NCBI GenBank assembly: GCA_008704415.1
Contig: VXIS01000172.1
Coordinates: 1 to 64,000 of the forward strand
Direction of reading: 5' to 3'
DNA from: Sphaerosporella brunnea
Taxonomy: Eukaryota > Ascomycota > Pezizomycetes > Pezizales > Pyronemataceae
Length of the DNA: 64,000 bases
The translations under genes and the position numbers were made by a program. Below the pieces are notes generated by a model. That model searched no databases, was not told where the DNA came from, and worked only from the letters and a program-made list of their open reading frames with translations. This document shows positions 55,304 to 64,000 of this stretch, one piece after another (position 1 is the stretch's first letter; each line of letters starts with the position of its first letter).

Positions 55304-55655
55304 AATGTCTGTCTTTTTTTGTTCATTGAACAAACGAACAGAACGGCGTGCTATTTATCTATTCACTGTCTGTCTTCAGCCGAGTAGATTTGACGTTTGA
55401 CGCCTCTATGACCAAAAACGGACGCGGTCCCACCAGAGTAACGTTTGTTTGTTTTGTTTAATCATAGTGTATTCGGCCACTTGCGGCCATGATATATATA
55501 AAGACGGAGACAATGCTACCCCTAGGCTCAAAAGTCCTTCTGTGGGGCCTGCCCCTCCAAAGGGAAAGTAATCAGAGAAATTCGTAACAGGTAGGTATGC
55601 GTACCAAGGAAAGTCATGAGTGGACAAAGGAAAAATGATGCATCGTCGAAGCAGT

Positions 55656-55985
55656 TTAGACCTTTACAGGCCACATCCCAACTTGTGTGCTGCCTAGAAA
55701 AGTTATCACTGCTTGCGTACACTGCTCATCAGATAACAGGATCTTAATGGGGGTGTTCAGCCTCCGTCTCTGATGCCCTTCCTCAGTGGCTAAAGCCACC
55801 TCCTTCCACAAAACTTCTTGCTCTTTTTGCCATCGCGTACAGAACTTGGAAAGATGCTCTCTTGTTTGGACTAGCTTCTTCGTACAGAACCAGCACTTGC
55901 CATCATCGCGACGTCCGGTCATGTACTCACAGGTACGGGGCCGTTGCGGCTTTCCCCAACATGAGCTAGAAGAAACGTGCTGCAA
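55656..55985 (-). pseudogene. C-terminal relic of a LINE-type (non-LTR) reverse transcriptase
   Basis: The frame contains KCWFCTKKLVQTREHLSKFC, then TRWQKEQEVLWKEVALATE, then LLSDEQCTQAVITFLGSTQ, then VGMWPVKV and a stop. The C-x2-C...H..xxC arrangement, TRWxKEQ...LWK and the ending TxVGxxP are typical of the C-terminus of Tad-like fungal LINE polyproteins. The catalytic domains are missing upstream. It is a short 3' fragment, as expected from 5'-truncated LINE insertion. Confidence 0.65.
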
Positions 55986-56040
55986 GGGACTTCTTGGATT
56001 TGAAGACCGTGGGTCGGGCTTTCTTCGATGGCGGAAATAG

Positions 56041-57438
56041 CTACCAGAGTAACGCTGGAATCAGCAAGAACCCGATTTCTTCGGGCCCTACCTAAGCCAA
56101 AGGTCCTTTGTTCCTACATGTAAATAGATTTGCAAGAACAGGCAGAAGCAATTAATTATATTAGGCTAGTCCGGACTTCCAAGGATTCCGCCAAAACAGT
56201 CACCGCGAAAAAGGTAAAAGATAGACCCTCAGGTAACGCCCGTAACTCATTTTCCGGTACAGCAGCAGCAGCTCGTGCGTGAATAAGGATTTTTGGTTTT
56301 TATGGTGTCCAAGTGATACTTGGTTACTCGCGCGTACTCGCACGTGTACACCCCGCGCGCGGTCCGGAGCGAGAGCTAAAAGACGTGATCATTAAAGAGT
56401 CAGTGGGCCCAATTTAAGGCTTGGAAAATAGTGACGATTTCTGTTATATTTAACGGGTGCCTGCACTCAGTCTACATCTTTGTCCTATTCACTACCACCA
56501 AGCCATTCAAACAAATCTAATCCATCTTCACACCGGCTGAGTGCTATCTCCGCTCATCTAACCTTGCCCGCTTCCATGTACATCGCCCATCGGAATCGAG
56601 GCGCCTCCTGCGTCACTTTCTCAATGCTGTTGTGTGTTATTTAGCGGGCTCCGCCTTCGGTTGTGGGGTTCACTAAAACCTCTATACTTCTAATTATAGC
56701 CAATATGACTTCCAAAACTTTGCGAAGAGCATCGCACTTGGCTTTGACACCTTTCGCATCCTTGTCACTGCTTGGGGTGCCCATGGGCTCTGTGCTGGAC
56801 GCACCCAGATTCGGGCGAGCCATCTTGTAGCCCATGTCCGGAGGGCTGATAGGCGCCTCCGGTGGTGTTTGGTGCCGCCATAGTAGAATTCTGGTCCTAA
56901 ACGGCGGTTTGAATGAGCCCCGGGGTAGATATGATGCTCAATAGTTTATGTACCGGCATAAAAAAAAAATCTTCTTCCCCATCCTATGGATCTCGTACTC
57001 CGGATGCTCACCCGTCTCGTCTGCCTGGTACCGCTCATATTCGATCTCTGGGGCCTTTTGCCGCCAGCACTCAACAAGGTGATTGGACTGGAAGGAATCC
57101 AGCTGGGCTAACCCTAACCCTAACCCCCTTCCTTCGATTGTTCCATGTCAGTCCTCTGGTGTCGCGAGGTTGTTCTACTCTAATGGACTCAAGCACGGTT
57201 AAGGCCGCCAACTGCAGCGCGGGGTAAGCGATTAGTCCTCACATTTTCACTCCAGTCATAAGAATTGCTTATCGCCCATATTCCCCACCGCCCTTTCCTC
57301 TGAAATGGTAGCACGTGGTGACTACTCAGGAATCAATTTTGATTTTCACCAATAAAACATTCAGCAACCAAACAAGCACTATCTCATCCAGCAGTTTCAT
57401 ACATGGAAATTTAATTTTTGATGACTCGCTATGTGCTA
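56041..57438. other. gene-poor interval
   Basis: A 64-codon minus-strand frame (56835-56641, starting MGYKMARPNLGASSTEP) and an overlapping second frame from an ATG at about 56882 are protein-like but too short to judge. An interstitial telomere-like run lies at 57108-57127. Nothing else is recognised. Confidence 0.4.
57108..57127 (+). repeat. interstitial telomere-like repeat
   Basis: Three tandem CTAACC units (CTAACCCTAACCCTAACCCC), the complement of TTAGGG. It is embedded in unique-looking sequence, so it is not a chromosome end. Confidence 0.8.
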
Positions 57439-58626
57439 TCACCATCCCGAGGGCCTCTCGGGGGCCAATTCTGGCTCCTCCGCGTCCACTTGATCATACT
57501 GACCCTCATCCCATTCGCACTCACACGGACACTGGCCACAAAAGTCACACAAAACCCAGTCAGTTTCCTCATCCCAGTCACAGTAAACGCAACCACATCT
57601 TCCCTCCTTCCAATACTGCTCATGGAAGCACTCCTCGACACCCTCTGGACCCCACTGTGCAGGGCAGTCGCATTCCCACGCGATCTTTGCCTCTTCGACG
57701 GATGCAGGCCACTCGGGGTGGACACCATTAGTAATAGGCACGAGATTCACCCTCCAACCCTCAATTCCGCGCTCTCGGAGCACACCCTCCAGCATCTGCG
57801 CGAGCTTTTCCTCTTCACTTTCCAGCGGTTGAGCATTGTCTAGCACCTCTGGCTCGGCGGATTCAGCCCACTCCTCTACCAGCGGGAGCTTTTTCTCGAT
57901 CACCTCCATGACCAGATCCTGACTGCCCATGCCTTTGGTAGCAGTCTTGACAGCGTCGGAGATGGAGCTGCCCAAGTAGGCGAAATCGGAGGGGTAAATT
58001 ATGGTGCGTTTTGCGCTGGTGGCCTCGGGCGAGCAGGGGGTAGTGCTGCAACGGACAGAGAAGGACTCGTCGTCGCTTGAGAGTGCGAGGGCAGCCTTCA
58101 AGGCGCGGGAGATGAGGGCGGACTCGGAAACGGCGGGACGAGTCGAGGCAGGAGCCGGAGTAGCCACACGGGAAGGAGCAGGGGCCGCCGGCTCGGGAGT
58201 TGTATCTTCTTCTTCCACCTTCACTGCTTCCTCGTCTTCGGTGACTCCTTCCGAACCTTCTTCTTCTTCCTTGACCGCTTCGCCCTTGTTAACTGTATCT
58301 TGCCGATGAAGCTTGTACCGACACTGCATCACCCACCATCCTCCATTCCCGGAAAATTCCTTCAAGCTCTCCATCATAGCATCAAAGATAGGTCCAGCAA
58401 GCGCGGCCTGTTCTTTGCTATCTATGTGAGCTTCCATTCGTGGCCCACCGGGGGACGGATCGGCCGGGGCTATGTCCAGCTTGAACTTCCAGACGGCTCC
58501 GCTCCGCTCATACTCGTCCTTGAGGATGGCGATGATGCGGGCTTGGGCGGCGTTGTGGAGGTTTTGGGCGATCTCCGTCTTGGAGGGGTAAGGCGGGTCA
58601 GCCGACGGGACACAGTTGCGGCACAT
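57439..58626 (-). CDS. hypothetical protein with acidic linker and Cys-rich C-terminus (395 aa)
   Basis: A single exon from ATG at 58626. Residues 1-110 look folded (RSGAVWKFKLDIAPADP, FDAMMESLKEFSGNGGWWVM). Residues about 115-160 are very acidic (KEEEEGSEGVTEDEEAVKVE). After a Ser/Ala/Pro linker, a second folded part runs from about 205. The C-terminus carries a Cys/Trp/Asp cluster (WECDCPAQW, CGCVYCDWDEETDWVLCDFC, then GQCPCECEW). That arrangement suggests metal binding. No known family is recognised. A short Cys pair (MCRNC) also opens the chain. Confidence 0.65.
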   Translation of the reverse strand: MCRNCVPSADPPYPSKTEIAQNLHNAAQARIIAILKDEYERSGAVWKFKLDIAPADPSPGGPRMEAHIDSKEQAALAGPIFDAMMESLKEFSGNGGWWVMQCRYKLHRQDTVNKGEAVKEEEEGSEGVTEDEEAVKVEEEDTTPEPAAPAPSRVATPAPASTRPAVSESALISRALKAALALSSDDESFSVRCSTTPCSPEATSAKRTIIYPSDFAYLGSSISDAVKTATKGMGSQDLVMEVIEKKLPLVEEWAESAEPEVLDNAQPLESEEEKLAQMLEGVLRERGIEGWRVNLVPITNGVHPEWPASVEEAKIAWECDCPAQWGPEGVEECFHEQYWKEGRCGCVYCDWDEETDWVLCDFCGQCPCECEWDEGQYDQVDAEEPELAPERPSGW

Positions 58627-59759
58627 TTTGGCTAGTCGTAATATGGGGACGTGTAGGTGGATGCGGATGATGAGCAGTGGTGGGTGGGGCTATAAATACG
58701 AGGAGCGGCCTAGAGCTAGGATAGCGTTCGTGTTCTATGACTCCGGCCATGCTTTTTTTTCCTATTGATGTGGAGTAAAGCTAAAGTGTAAAGCCAGTGT
58801 CCGCAGAATCATCTCAAACCATCACTGTCACACTGTGTCATTCCAGAGCTGAGTAGTCTATCTACGGTCCAATTTCCTGGCCGATGCAGTCTCAAGGCTT
58901 TGGTGCCTTTCGCGGTGCGCCCAATATTAGTATCGCAAGGTGCGAGGTGCCACTGGGCCTCAATATACAATACCGGACATAGTGTCCAGAGAAAGGGCTG
59001 TTCTTGGGAGTCAGTAAAAGTGCATATTTCCTAGGCGACGGAAGCTCGTCCAAAATTCTGCTCATGCTGAGAGTAGAATTACTTTGTAGTCTATTCCGCA
59101 ATATCAAAGGTTGCCTTTTGTGGTACGCTGAACACTACCTCAAGGTTGAATACAAAAAACACGAGATTGCGCGCACCCCGAACCTTTATCTTTCCCTGTC
59201 AGGGTGTGCCGAAAGGTAATTTACATGCCAGCGATAATTGTAAGTTTCCGTTCTGATGGCTTTGCAAATTTGTGTTTTTTTTCTTTTTCTTTTCTTTGGG
59301 CCTCCTGCCGTTGATTGGTGAAATCAAATATTGAGTTCGAAGTCGCATAAACCGAAATGGGCGGTTTTCAGTTTTGGAAACTGTTTTAAGTTAACGTTGA
59401 GTCTTAAATGTTTCCAGCTTGAATTCGAAACACTAACGCAAATGCGCAACTTTAAAGTCAGCTGCGAGGAGAATCACGGACCACGACTTATCTCGACCTC
59501 GTCGGGCTTTTTCTTCGGAGATGGCATGGCGCAGCTGTGGCTAATGATGCCAAGCTGTGGCTCGGGGAAGCTTCAATTTACTGAGCAGTCTTGGAAATTG
59601 GAAAGGTGGTGTAGTTCACAGGTTTTCCATAATATCAATCCATCAGAGTACGTACGGAAAAAAAGATCACTGACTGATAAATAGCAATTGAAACGAAACC
59701 ACAGTCCGGGTCCTAGCTAATGATACTGACAAGCATAAAAAAAAAGCGGTACGTCAAGA
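58627..59759. other. intergenic
   Basis: Promoter region of the 58626 gene on the left. A 117-codon plus frame at 59331 begins with TTG, not ATG, and lacks motifs. A-run at 59737-59746 near the end of the decarboxylase gene. Confidence 0.5.
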
Positions 59760-61052
59760 TCAGGCCTTCTTCTGCTCTTCAAGAATTCGGGGCTTGACCA
59801 TAGCAATAGCCGAATTGACCGGGAGAACACTGGCATTCAAACCGGGGGCCTCCGGGAGCTGGAATAACACCTGCACACCAGGACGGAAGATCAAACAATG
59901 AGTGGAACCTCCAAAATGGAACATCCCAATCTGCTGGCCCTTCTCCACACGATCCCCTTCCTTCACCAGCACGTCGCAAGACGACACTTCCGCCATACCC
60001 ACGGCCATGAAGCACATCAAGCCGATGTCGTCATTGTCGGCCTGAATGAAGACCAACGCGCGAGTTGCCACCTCAGTAATGTAGCCCTGGGACTCGTTCG
60101 GCGCGGCTTCGTCGAAGCCAGCAATCCTGGCCTCCGAGTAGTACGTGCCAGGCACCATGAGCACCTTTTCGACCTTTCCCTTGACGGGGCTGTGCCAGCG
60201 GTGGTAGCACAGAGCGCTGAGGAAAGCCTGATATACGGTTCCGCCGATGAACTGTTTGTAGTAAGGGTCCTGGTCAAACATGTGCGATATAGAGTATGGC
60301 TGTCCCTTGATCCAGAATTTGTCACGTTCGCCGACATTCTTCTGGATGTTGTACGGGGCGGATTCGCAGGCGTTGTTGATGACCCAATCATCCTCGGCCG
60401 CTTCGACGGGCCGAACGTTGGGCCGGAATTGACGGGTGAAGAAGTCATCCCAGGAGGTGAAGCCTTTATGTATGGCTTCCGGGTCGCAGATGTAGGTGAT
60501 GTCGAAATCCTTCATCTGCTCCTGCGCCATGGCTTCAGCGCCGAACCAGCCTTTTTCAGGATCGGTGTTGAGCACCGAGGCCGAATCAGGGGTTTGAAGG
60601 TATGTGGCCCACACGTCGAGCATCGCCGCCATCTGGGTGTTGACCTTTTCGTTGAGGAACGCCGCGAAGCCGCTGGGTGTGCCCATCGGCCAATCGATGA
60701 TCGCGTTGATAGGGAACCCAACCAGTCCGCTGTCTGCTTGGAACTCCGGTGCGGTTTGGATGATCTCGTTGAAGCATTGCAACATCATCTCATAGCTGCG
60801 GACTTGCGGTTTACCGGTCGGATCGTTATTGTAGGGTGGTTTGTGCGGGATCTGGTGGAACATTTGGTTGAAGAGCATGAAGATCGTCGCATCGGTCTCG
60901 ATGAGAGTTTTGAATTCTTCGAGTACGGGGAGAAGAGGCGCAACCGAGCGTCGGGACTCGATGCGAGCGACGAGCTTCCCGAGCCACTTTTGGAGGAGGG
61001 CAGGGTCTTGAGGCAGCCAGCCACCGGCTCTTGGGATGTGAATGGATGTCAT
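59760..61052 (-). CDS. phosphatidylserine decarboxylase-like protein, PsiD-type architecture (430 aa)
   Basis: A single exon. ATG at 61052 is preferred because the family begins just before the PRxGGWLP segment; an in-frame ATG at 61118 would add 22 residues. The N-terminal half (GGWLPQDPALLQKWLGKLV, then LLPVLEEFKTLIETD) matches the PSDC N-terminal domain found in fungal decarboxylases of the PsiD group. The C-terminal half is the PSD catalytic domain (DDFFTRQFRPNVRP, YHRWHSPVKGKV, then MFHFGGSTHCLIF). The autocleavage site is GGST at 381-384. Ser383 would become the pyruvoyl group of the alpha chain. PSD enzymes have LGST and the PsiD tryptophan decarboxylases a related G-S motif, so the substrate (phosphatidylserine or an aromatic amino acid) is undecided. 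No membrane segment is seen. Confidence 0.88.
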   Translation of the reverse strand: MTSIHIPRAGGWLPQDPALLQKWLGKLVARIESRRSVAPLLPVLEEFKTLIETDATIFMLFNQMFHQIPHKPPYNNDPTGKPQVRSYEMMLQCFNEIIQTAPEFQADSGLVGFPINAIIDWPMGTPSGFAAFLNEKVNTQMAAMLDVWATYLQTPDSASVLNTDPEKGWFGAEAMAQEQMKDFDITYICDPEAIHKGFTSWDDFFTRQFRPNVRPVEAAEDDWVINNACESAPYNIQKNVGERDKFWIKGQPYSISHMFDQDPYYKQFIGGTVYQAFLSALCYHRWHSPVKGKVEKVLMVPGTYYSEARIAGFDEAAPNESQGYITEVATRALVFIQADNDDIGLMCFMAVGMAEVSSCDVLVKEGDRVEKGQQIGMFHFGGSTHCLIFRPGVQVLFQLPEAPGLNASVLPVNSAIAMVKPRILEEQKKA

Positions 61053-61137
61053 GGTTGAAGGTGTGGAGATGGATGTTGAGTGCTTCTGGTTTCCAAACCT
61101 GGGATGTGGATTTGGCATCGAGAGGAGGTAAGTGCGG

Positions 61138-61145
61138 TTTATATA
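61138..61145 (-). promoter_or_regulatory. TATA box of the decarboxylase gene
   Basis: TATATAAA on the minus strand, about 86 bp upstream of the preferred ATG at 61052. It lies only about 20 bp above the alternative ATG at 61118, which supports the downstream start. Confidence 0.55.
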
Positions 61146-61426
61146 AGAACAAGATCAAAGAAGATGATAACATGATAATTGCGGCACTCGATTCTCGAGA
61201 AAGCCAACCTTTCGTGGCCTCCGGCCCGCGAAGAGCAGGGTTTTCAGTATCCGGATTGTCCTGCGCGGGCTGAGATAGAGAAGATTGCTTGTGCCAGCTG
61301 AATTGAAATCCACCCCACACGCACCTGTGATGTCGCCGAACTGGTGCTGACGCAGTGACACCCTGAACTATTTTGATCTGCATCTACGGCCCCTGTAAAA
61401 AGCTAGAACGGGAAGGGAACTGCCTA
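61146..61426. other. upstream region of the decarboxylase gene
   Basis: No other feature is seen before the TA target site of the next element. Confidence 0.4.
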
Positions 61427-62159
61427 CAGTTGGGGACGCCTTAAACCTGAGTGAAAAAGACCTCGACTTTGACCCGAGATGGCAACACAACAACGCAATA
61501 AATCAAAAAACAAAGCGTATAAGGCGATAGAGGGAATGCAAAAGGTCCTTGCTATGCGCTTCGGTTATTTTATGAGGGCGTGGTTGATTTTCCAACAAAT
61601 TAAAAGTAAAAATAAATTTTGGTGTGAGGGTCGGATGTCCACCTTACTTAGTGCATTAATTATCTTTCTTAGGTAATACTCAGTAGCATGTGTGACTAAT
61701 AGGTGCTAACTTCCTAATCAGGTGGTATTATGCTACATATATATGTTACATAAGAAACACACTTGAATATCGCGAGTCATGTAAAAAGAACATCTTTGGA
61801 GCCACCCTCTTGCTTAGGCAGGCAGCTACGCCAACTCTTCGTTGAAGGGTACAGTACTCAAACATCGAACGGATCACGTTCTCTAAGAGGCCAGAGCCCA
61901 TACTCCTTCAAAACCACATCCAGTAGCTACTCCAGAGCTCAATGCTTTCGCAAGCAGCGAGGCGAGGAAATCAAGCCAGTTTCTTAAGTAAGAAAACTCC
62001 GTTTTTCAGCAAGAAAGCGCGGATTTCGCCGAAAAGAACGCAGGTTTTCACGCGATTTTTTGTTAAAATCATTTTTAAAAATCCCGATTTGGAAAATAAA
62101 ATTGATTTATTTTTTCAACTTGAATGTCCGCCCACTCCGGTTTAAGGCGTCCCCAACTG
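61427..62159. mobile_element. 733-bp non-autonomous Tc1/mariner-type element
   Basis: TA duplication at 61425-61426 and 62160-62161. Perfect 21-bp terminal inverted repeats start CAGTTGGGGACGCCTTAAAC. The CAGT start and TA target are hallmarks of the Tc1/mariner superfamily. The interior has a 65-codon frame (61479-61676, MATQQRNKSKNKAYKAIEGM start) that could be a transposase N-terminal relic. It is AT-rich on the right and has no DDE motif. Confidence 0.88.
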
Positions 62160-62161
62160 TA

Positions 62162-62876
62162 CTTAGATACTAGATAGTCTCCTTGCAGCCCTGACGCTGT
62201 GTACCCGTACTTACGATCGTGATGAGATCAAGATACCATCACAACCAATGGTCATGACACAATTGCACAACATTTTCTGGGGGAAACCTAGAACCGGTGG
62301 GGCCGCAACATGTAAATCACCGAGTGATAAGCGTGAAGGACGATAGGCGACATTTGGCTATCTTGCGGGATTCAGATCAAGGTAGGCCAGGTCGACAACT
62401 GAAGGAGGGTGGCCATGGCAGCATTTGGGTTTCGGGTCTCTAATTTATTTTTTATTTTTTATTTTTTATTTTTTATTTTTTTCCCCCTCTTACCATGCAG
62501 GCTGGCCGCAGTTGACCATCAATAAGGCATATGAGCGGGGATGAGCGGAGAGCCGGCCATAAAAACTGCGTGCGGACAATATTACCGAGTGCACCATTGC
62601 ATGAAACTGGTCCAATCAAAAGTTCACAGTGTCTGCATAGCGCATGCTGCGGCTGATGACGTCTGTGGCGATCTGCGGGGTATGTCTTGTAGCTGCTGCA
62701 TGTTAAATTCCATCCAGAGGAAGAAAATCCCGGTATTATCAGGGGTTATTAGCTTCCGTCCGAGGCCTGCCCGACTCGCTCCAAGCATTTCCTTGAGAGG
62801 AGAGATGTATCGAAGCCTGACGATGCAACCGTGCGTACAGTCATTACCTACTTAAGTACCTACCTGTACGTAGGTG
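62162..62876. other. gene-free interval
   Basis: Low-complexity TTTTTATTTTT tract at about 62445-62480. No supported gene. Confidence 0.5.
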
Positions 62877-63102
62877 CCTATGGTGCAGGCAGCAATAAAC
62901 CTGGTCGTCGCACGGATACTTTCGTCGGAAAATAAGCAGCACGCAAGGGGGGGAACGGTGAGAGCGGAAAGCGCTGGATTATAGAGCGCCTCTGCTTTGG
63001 GTGCTTGATGCTTGTTTTCCTCTGATTTCCGATGCGGGGACGACGGCTTTGGTTGTGGTCGTCCATCTCCGACGACCAGGTTTATAGCTGCCTGCACCAT
63101 AG
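62877..63102. repeat. 226-bp inverted-repeat element related to the repeat at 23025
   Basis: The left arm 62877-62910 begins CCTATGGTGCAGGCAGC and continues through AATAAACCTGGTCGTCG. It pairs with the right arm at 63070-63102 (CGACGACCAGGTTTATAGCT then GCCTGCACCATAG) with one or two mismatches. The left interior (CACGGATACTTTCGTCGGAA) matches 23025-23083 in reverse. No coding capacity. Confidence 0.75.
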
Positions 63103-64000
63103 TTGATACAAGGCATGCATAAACAGTGGAACCAAATTCTCTCGTAGCAAAGCCCGTGGGACGTGTGTAGTTGTTTAACCGCCGCCAATAATTCGTGTCT
63201 GACAGTGACACAGCGCTCATGCGCGGATCCGCCTGCGGTCCTCCGAGACACCCCAAGTTGGTTCTTTTGCAAATGCTCGGCATGCAGCATCCCGCTGCCC
63301 CAGACAATCTTTGCATGCAGATTTCTGGTTCCCCGTGCGATTTTCCCATGGGTCAGCGGGGTGTGGGGGTCGCACGAGAAAACCTTCTATACCATGACTT
63401 GCGGTGTTATACTTCTATACCATGACGCTTGCATGCACACAAAACACAACAACGCGACTCGAGACAAAATCAAACGTAACAAAAACACAGCAGGCGACAG
63501 CCCATGTCGCAGTGTAGATATTCCAAGTTTTTCCAAATTTTTGCGGTAAAAATTGATAAAAATAATCGAGCAAAGCAGTGTGTATACTAGCAGTGAGCTT
63601 TGCCATTGTGGGCCCGTCGATGTACATATGTATATAGAAGGTTTTCTCCCAAACAGCATAATGATCGATTCGCTTTCTGCGGGGAAGATAATAGCGGCCG
63701 AAAAGATCGAGGTTCTTGGCATAGCATTGAAGCAGCAGAGCTCGGGTCTATCTATCAAGTCATGCCGGGCTCAACCCCCGCAACCCCACACTCCCAACCC
63801 TGCAGCTGACCGACTTGCGTGCAGAACAGCTTCTGCATCTCAATCTGTCTGCAGCCCACCACTTTACCCCAACTGGTCGATCCGGGACGACTTGCCTTGC
63901 CCCTGGGGCATGAGTGTCTTTATTGTCTGTATGCGACCGCGAACGATCATGACAGACCCTCTGCTCATCCCCTCCCCTGGAGTTCTGCGCAACGATTACA
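63103..64000. other. gene-free interval at the window edge
   Basis: Frames at 63163-63549 (+) and 63387-63758 (-) overlap and lack motifs. CTTCTATACCATGAC occurs twice at 63385-63425. The 63915-63985 block repeats 11739-11800. Confidence 0.45.
63915..63985 (+). repeat. dispersed repeat, partner at 11739-11800
   Basis: It contains TTTATTGTCTGTATGCGACC then GCGAACGATCATGACAGA, matching the 11.7-kb copy in direct orientation. Confidence 0.6.

Noticed and set aside
57108..57127. Telomere end
   Set aside because: Only three units, flanked on both sides by non-repetitive sequence and genes, so interstitial.
59331..59684. 117-codon plus-strand frame
   Set aside because: It begins with TTG, has no ATG near its start, no motif and no clear promoter.
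59898..61058. 386-codon plus-strand frame antisense to the decarboxylase
   Set aside because: It exactly mirrors a well-conserved enzyme gene on the other strand and has no recognisable domain.
61053..61118. Upstream ATG at 61118 as the decarboxylase start
   Set aside because: It lies only about 20 bp from the likely TATA box, and the added 22 residues are Ser/Thr/Pro low complexity. The ATG at 61052 fits the family better, though the upstream one is not excluded.

Overview
The window looks like an accessory, transposon-rich segment of a filamentous ascomycete (Pezizomycotina) nuclear genome. The evidence is 41-203 nt GT-AG introns, both tRNA genes carrying short introns beside the anticodon, single scattered 5S rRNA genes on both strands (Neurospora-type organisation), a DSGV-ending ascomycete laccase, a hydrophobin-like gene and a NACHT-ankyrin NLR. 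I cannot place it to class or genus from sequence alone. All exon coordinates were read by eye from splice signals and reading-frame phase.

Layout. 0-7 kb: a low-complexity nuclear-type protein (314-1765, -), a doubtful ORF pair (3406-4550) and a three-exon hypothetical protein (4846-7045, +). 7-12.5 kb: gene-free, with nested inverted repeats, a MITE and a deleted Tc1/mariner derivative. 12.6-18.6 kb: an eight-exon NLR (-) with membrane anchor, lipase-like alpha/beta-hydrolase, NACHT and 16 near-identical ankyrin repeats. 20-23 kb: a TA-flanked Tc1/mariner element with a broken transposase, tRNA-Asp and a second transposase relic. 26.5 kb: a 75-residue hydrophobin-like gene. 29.6, 34.0 and 45.4 kb: three 5S rRNA genes. 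32 and 44 kb: inverted copies of a module built around a tiny RanBP2-type zinc-finger gene. 35.8-42.2 kb: a divergent pair, a HeLo-like/pseudokinase protein (-) and a protein kinase-ankyrin protein (+). 46-54 kb: two more small WKC zinc-ribbon proteins, a laccase and a small secreted protein. 54.8-56 kb: retroelement relics and tRNA-Ala. 57.4-61 kb: an acidic Cys-rich protein and a phosphatidylserine/tryptophan-decarboxylase-like enzyme. 61-64 kb: more inverted-repeat elements.

How it fits together. The best candidate for an undescribed system is the divergent pair at 35.8-42.2 kb. A predicted HeLo-type cell-death domain on a kinase fold lacking its catalytic residues shares one 541-bp intergenic region with an apparently active kinase fused to ankyrin repeats. 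With the NLR 17 kb away, this resembles a non-self-recognition (heterokaryon incompatibility or fungal immunity) region. The second candidate is the duplicated promoter-zinc-finger-promoter module at 32 and 44 kb, which may be a mobile unit carrying a cellular microprotein gene. Both readings are inferences from domain content and repeat structure.
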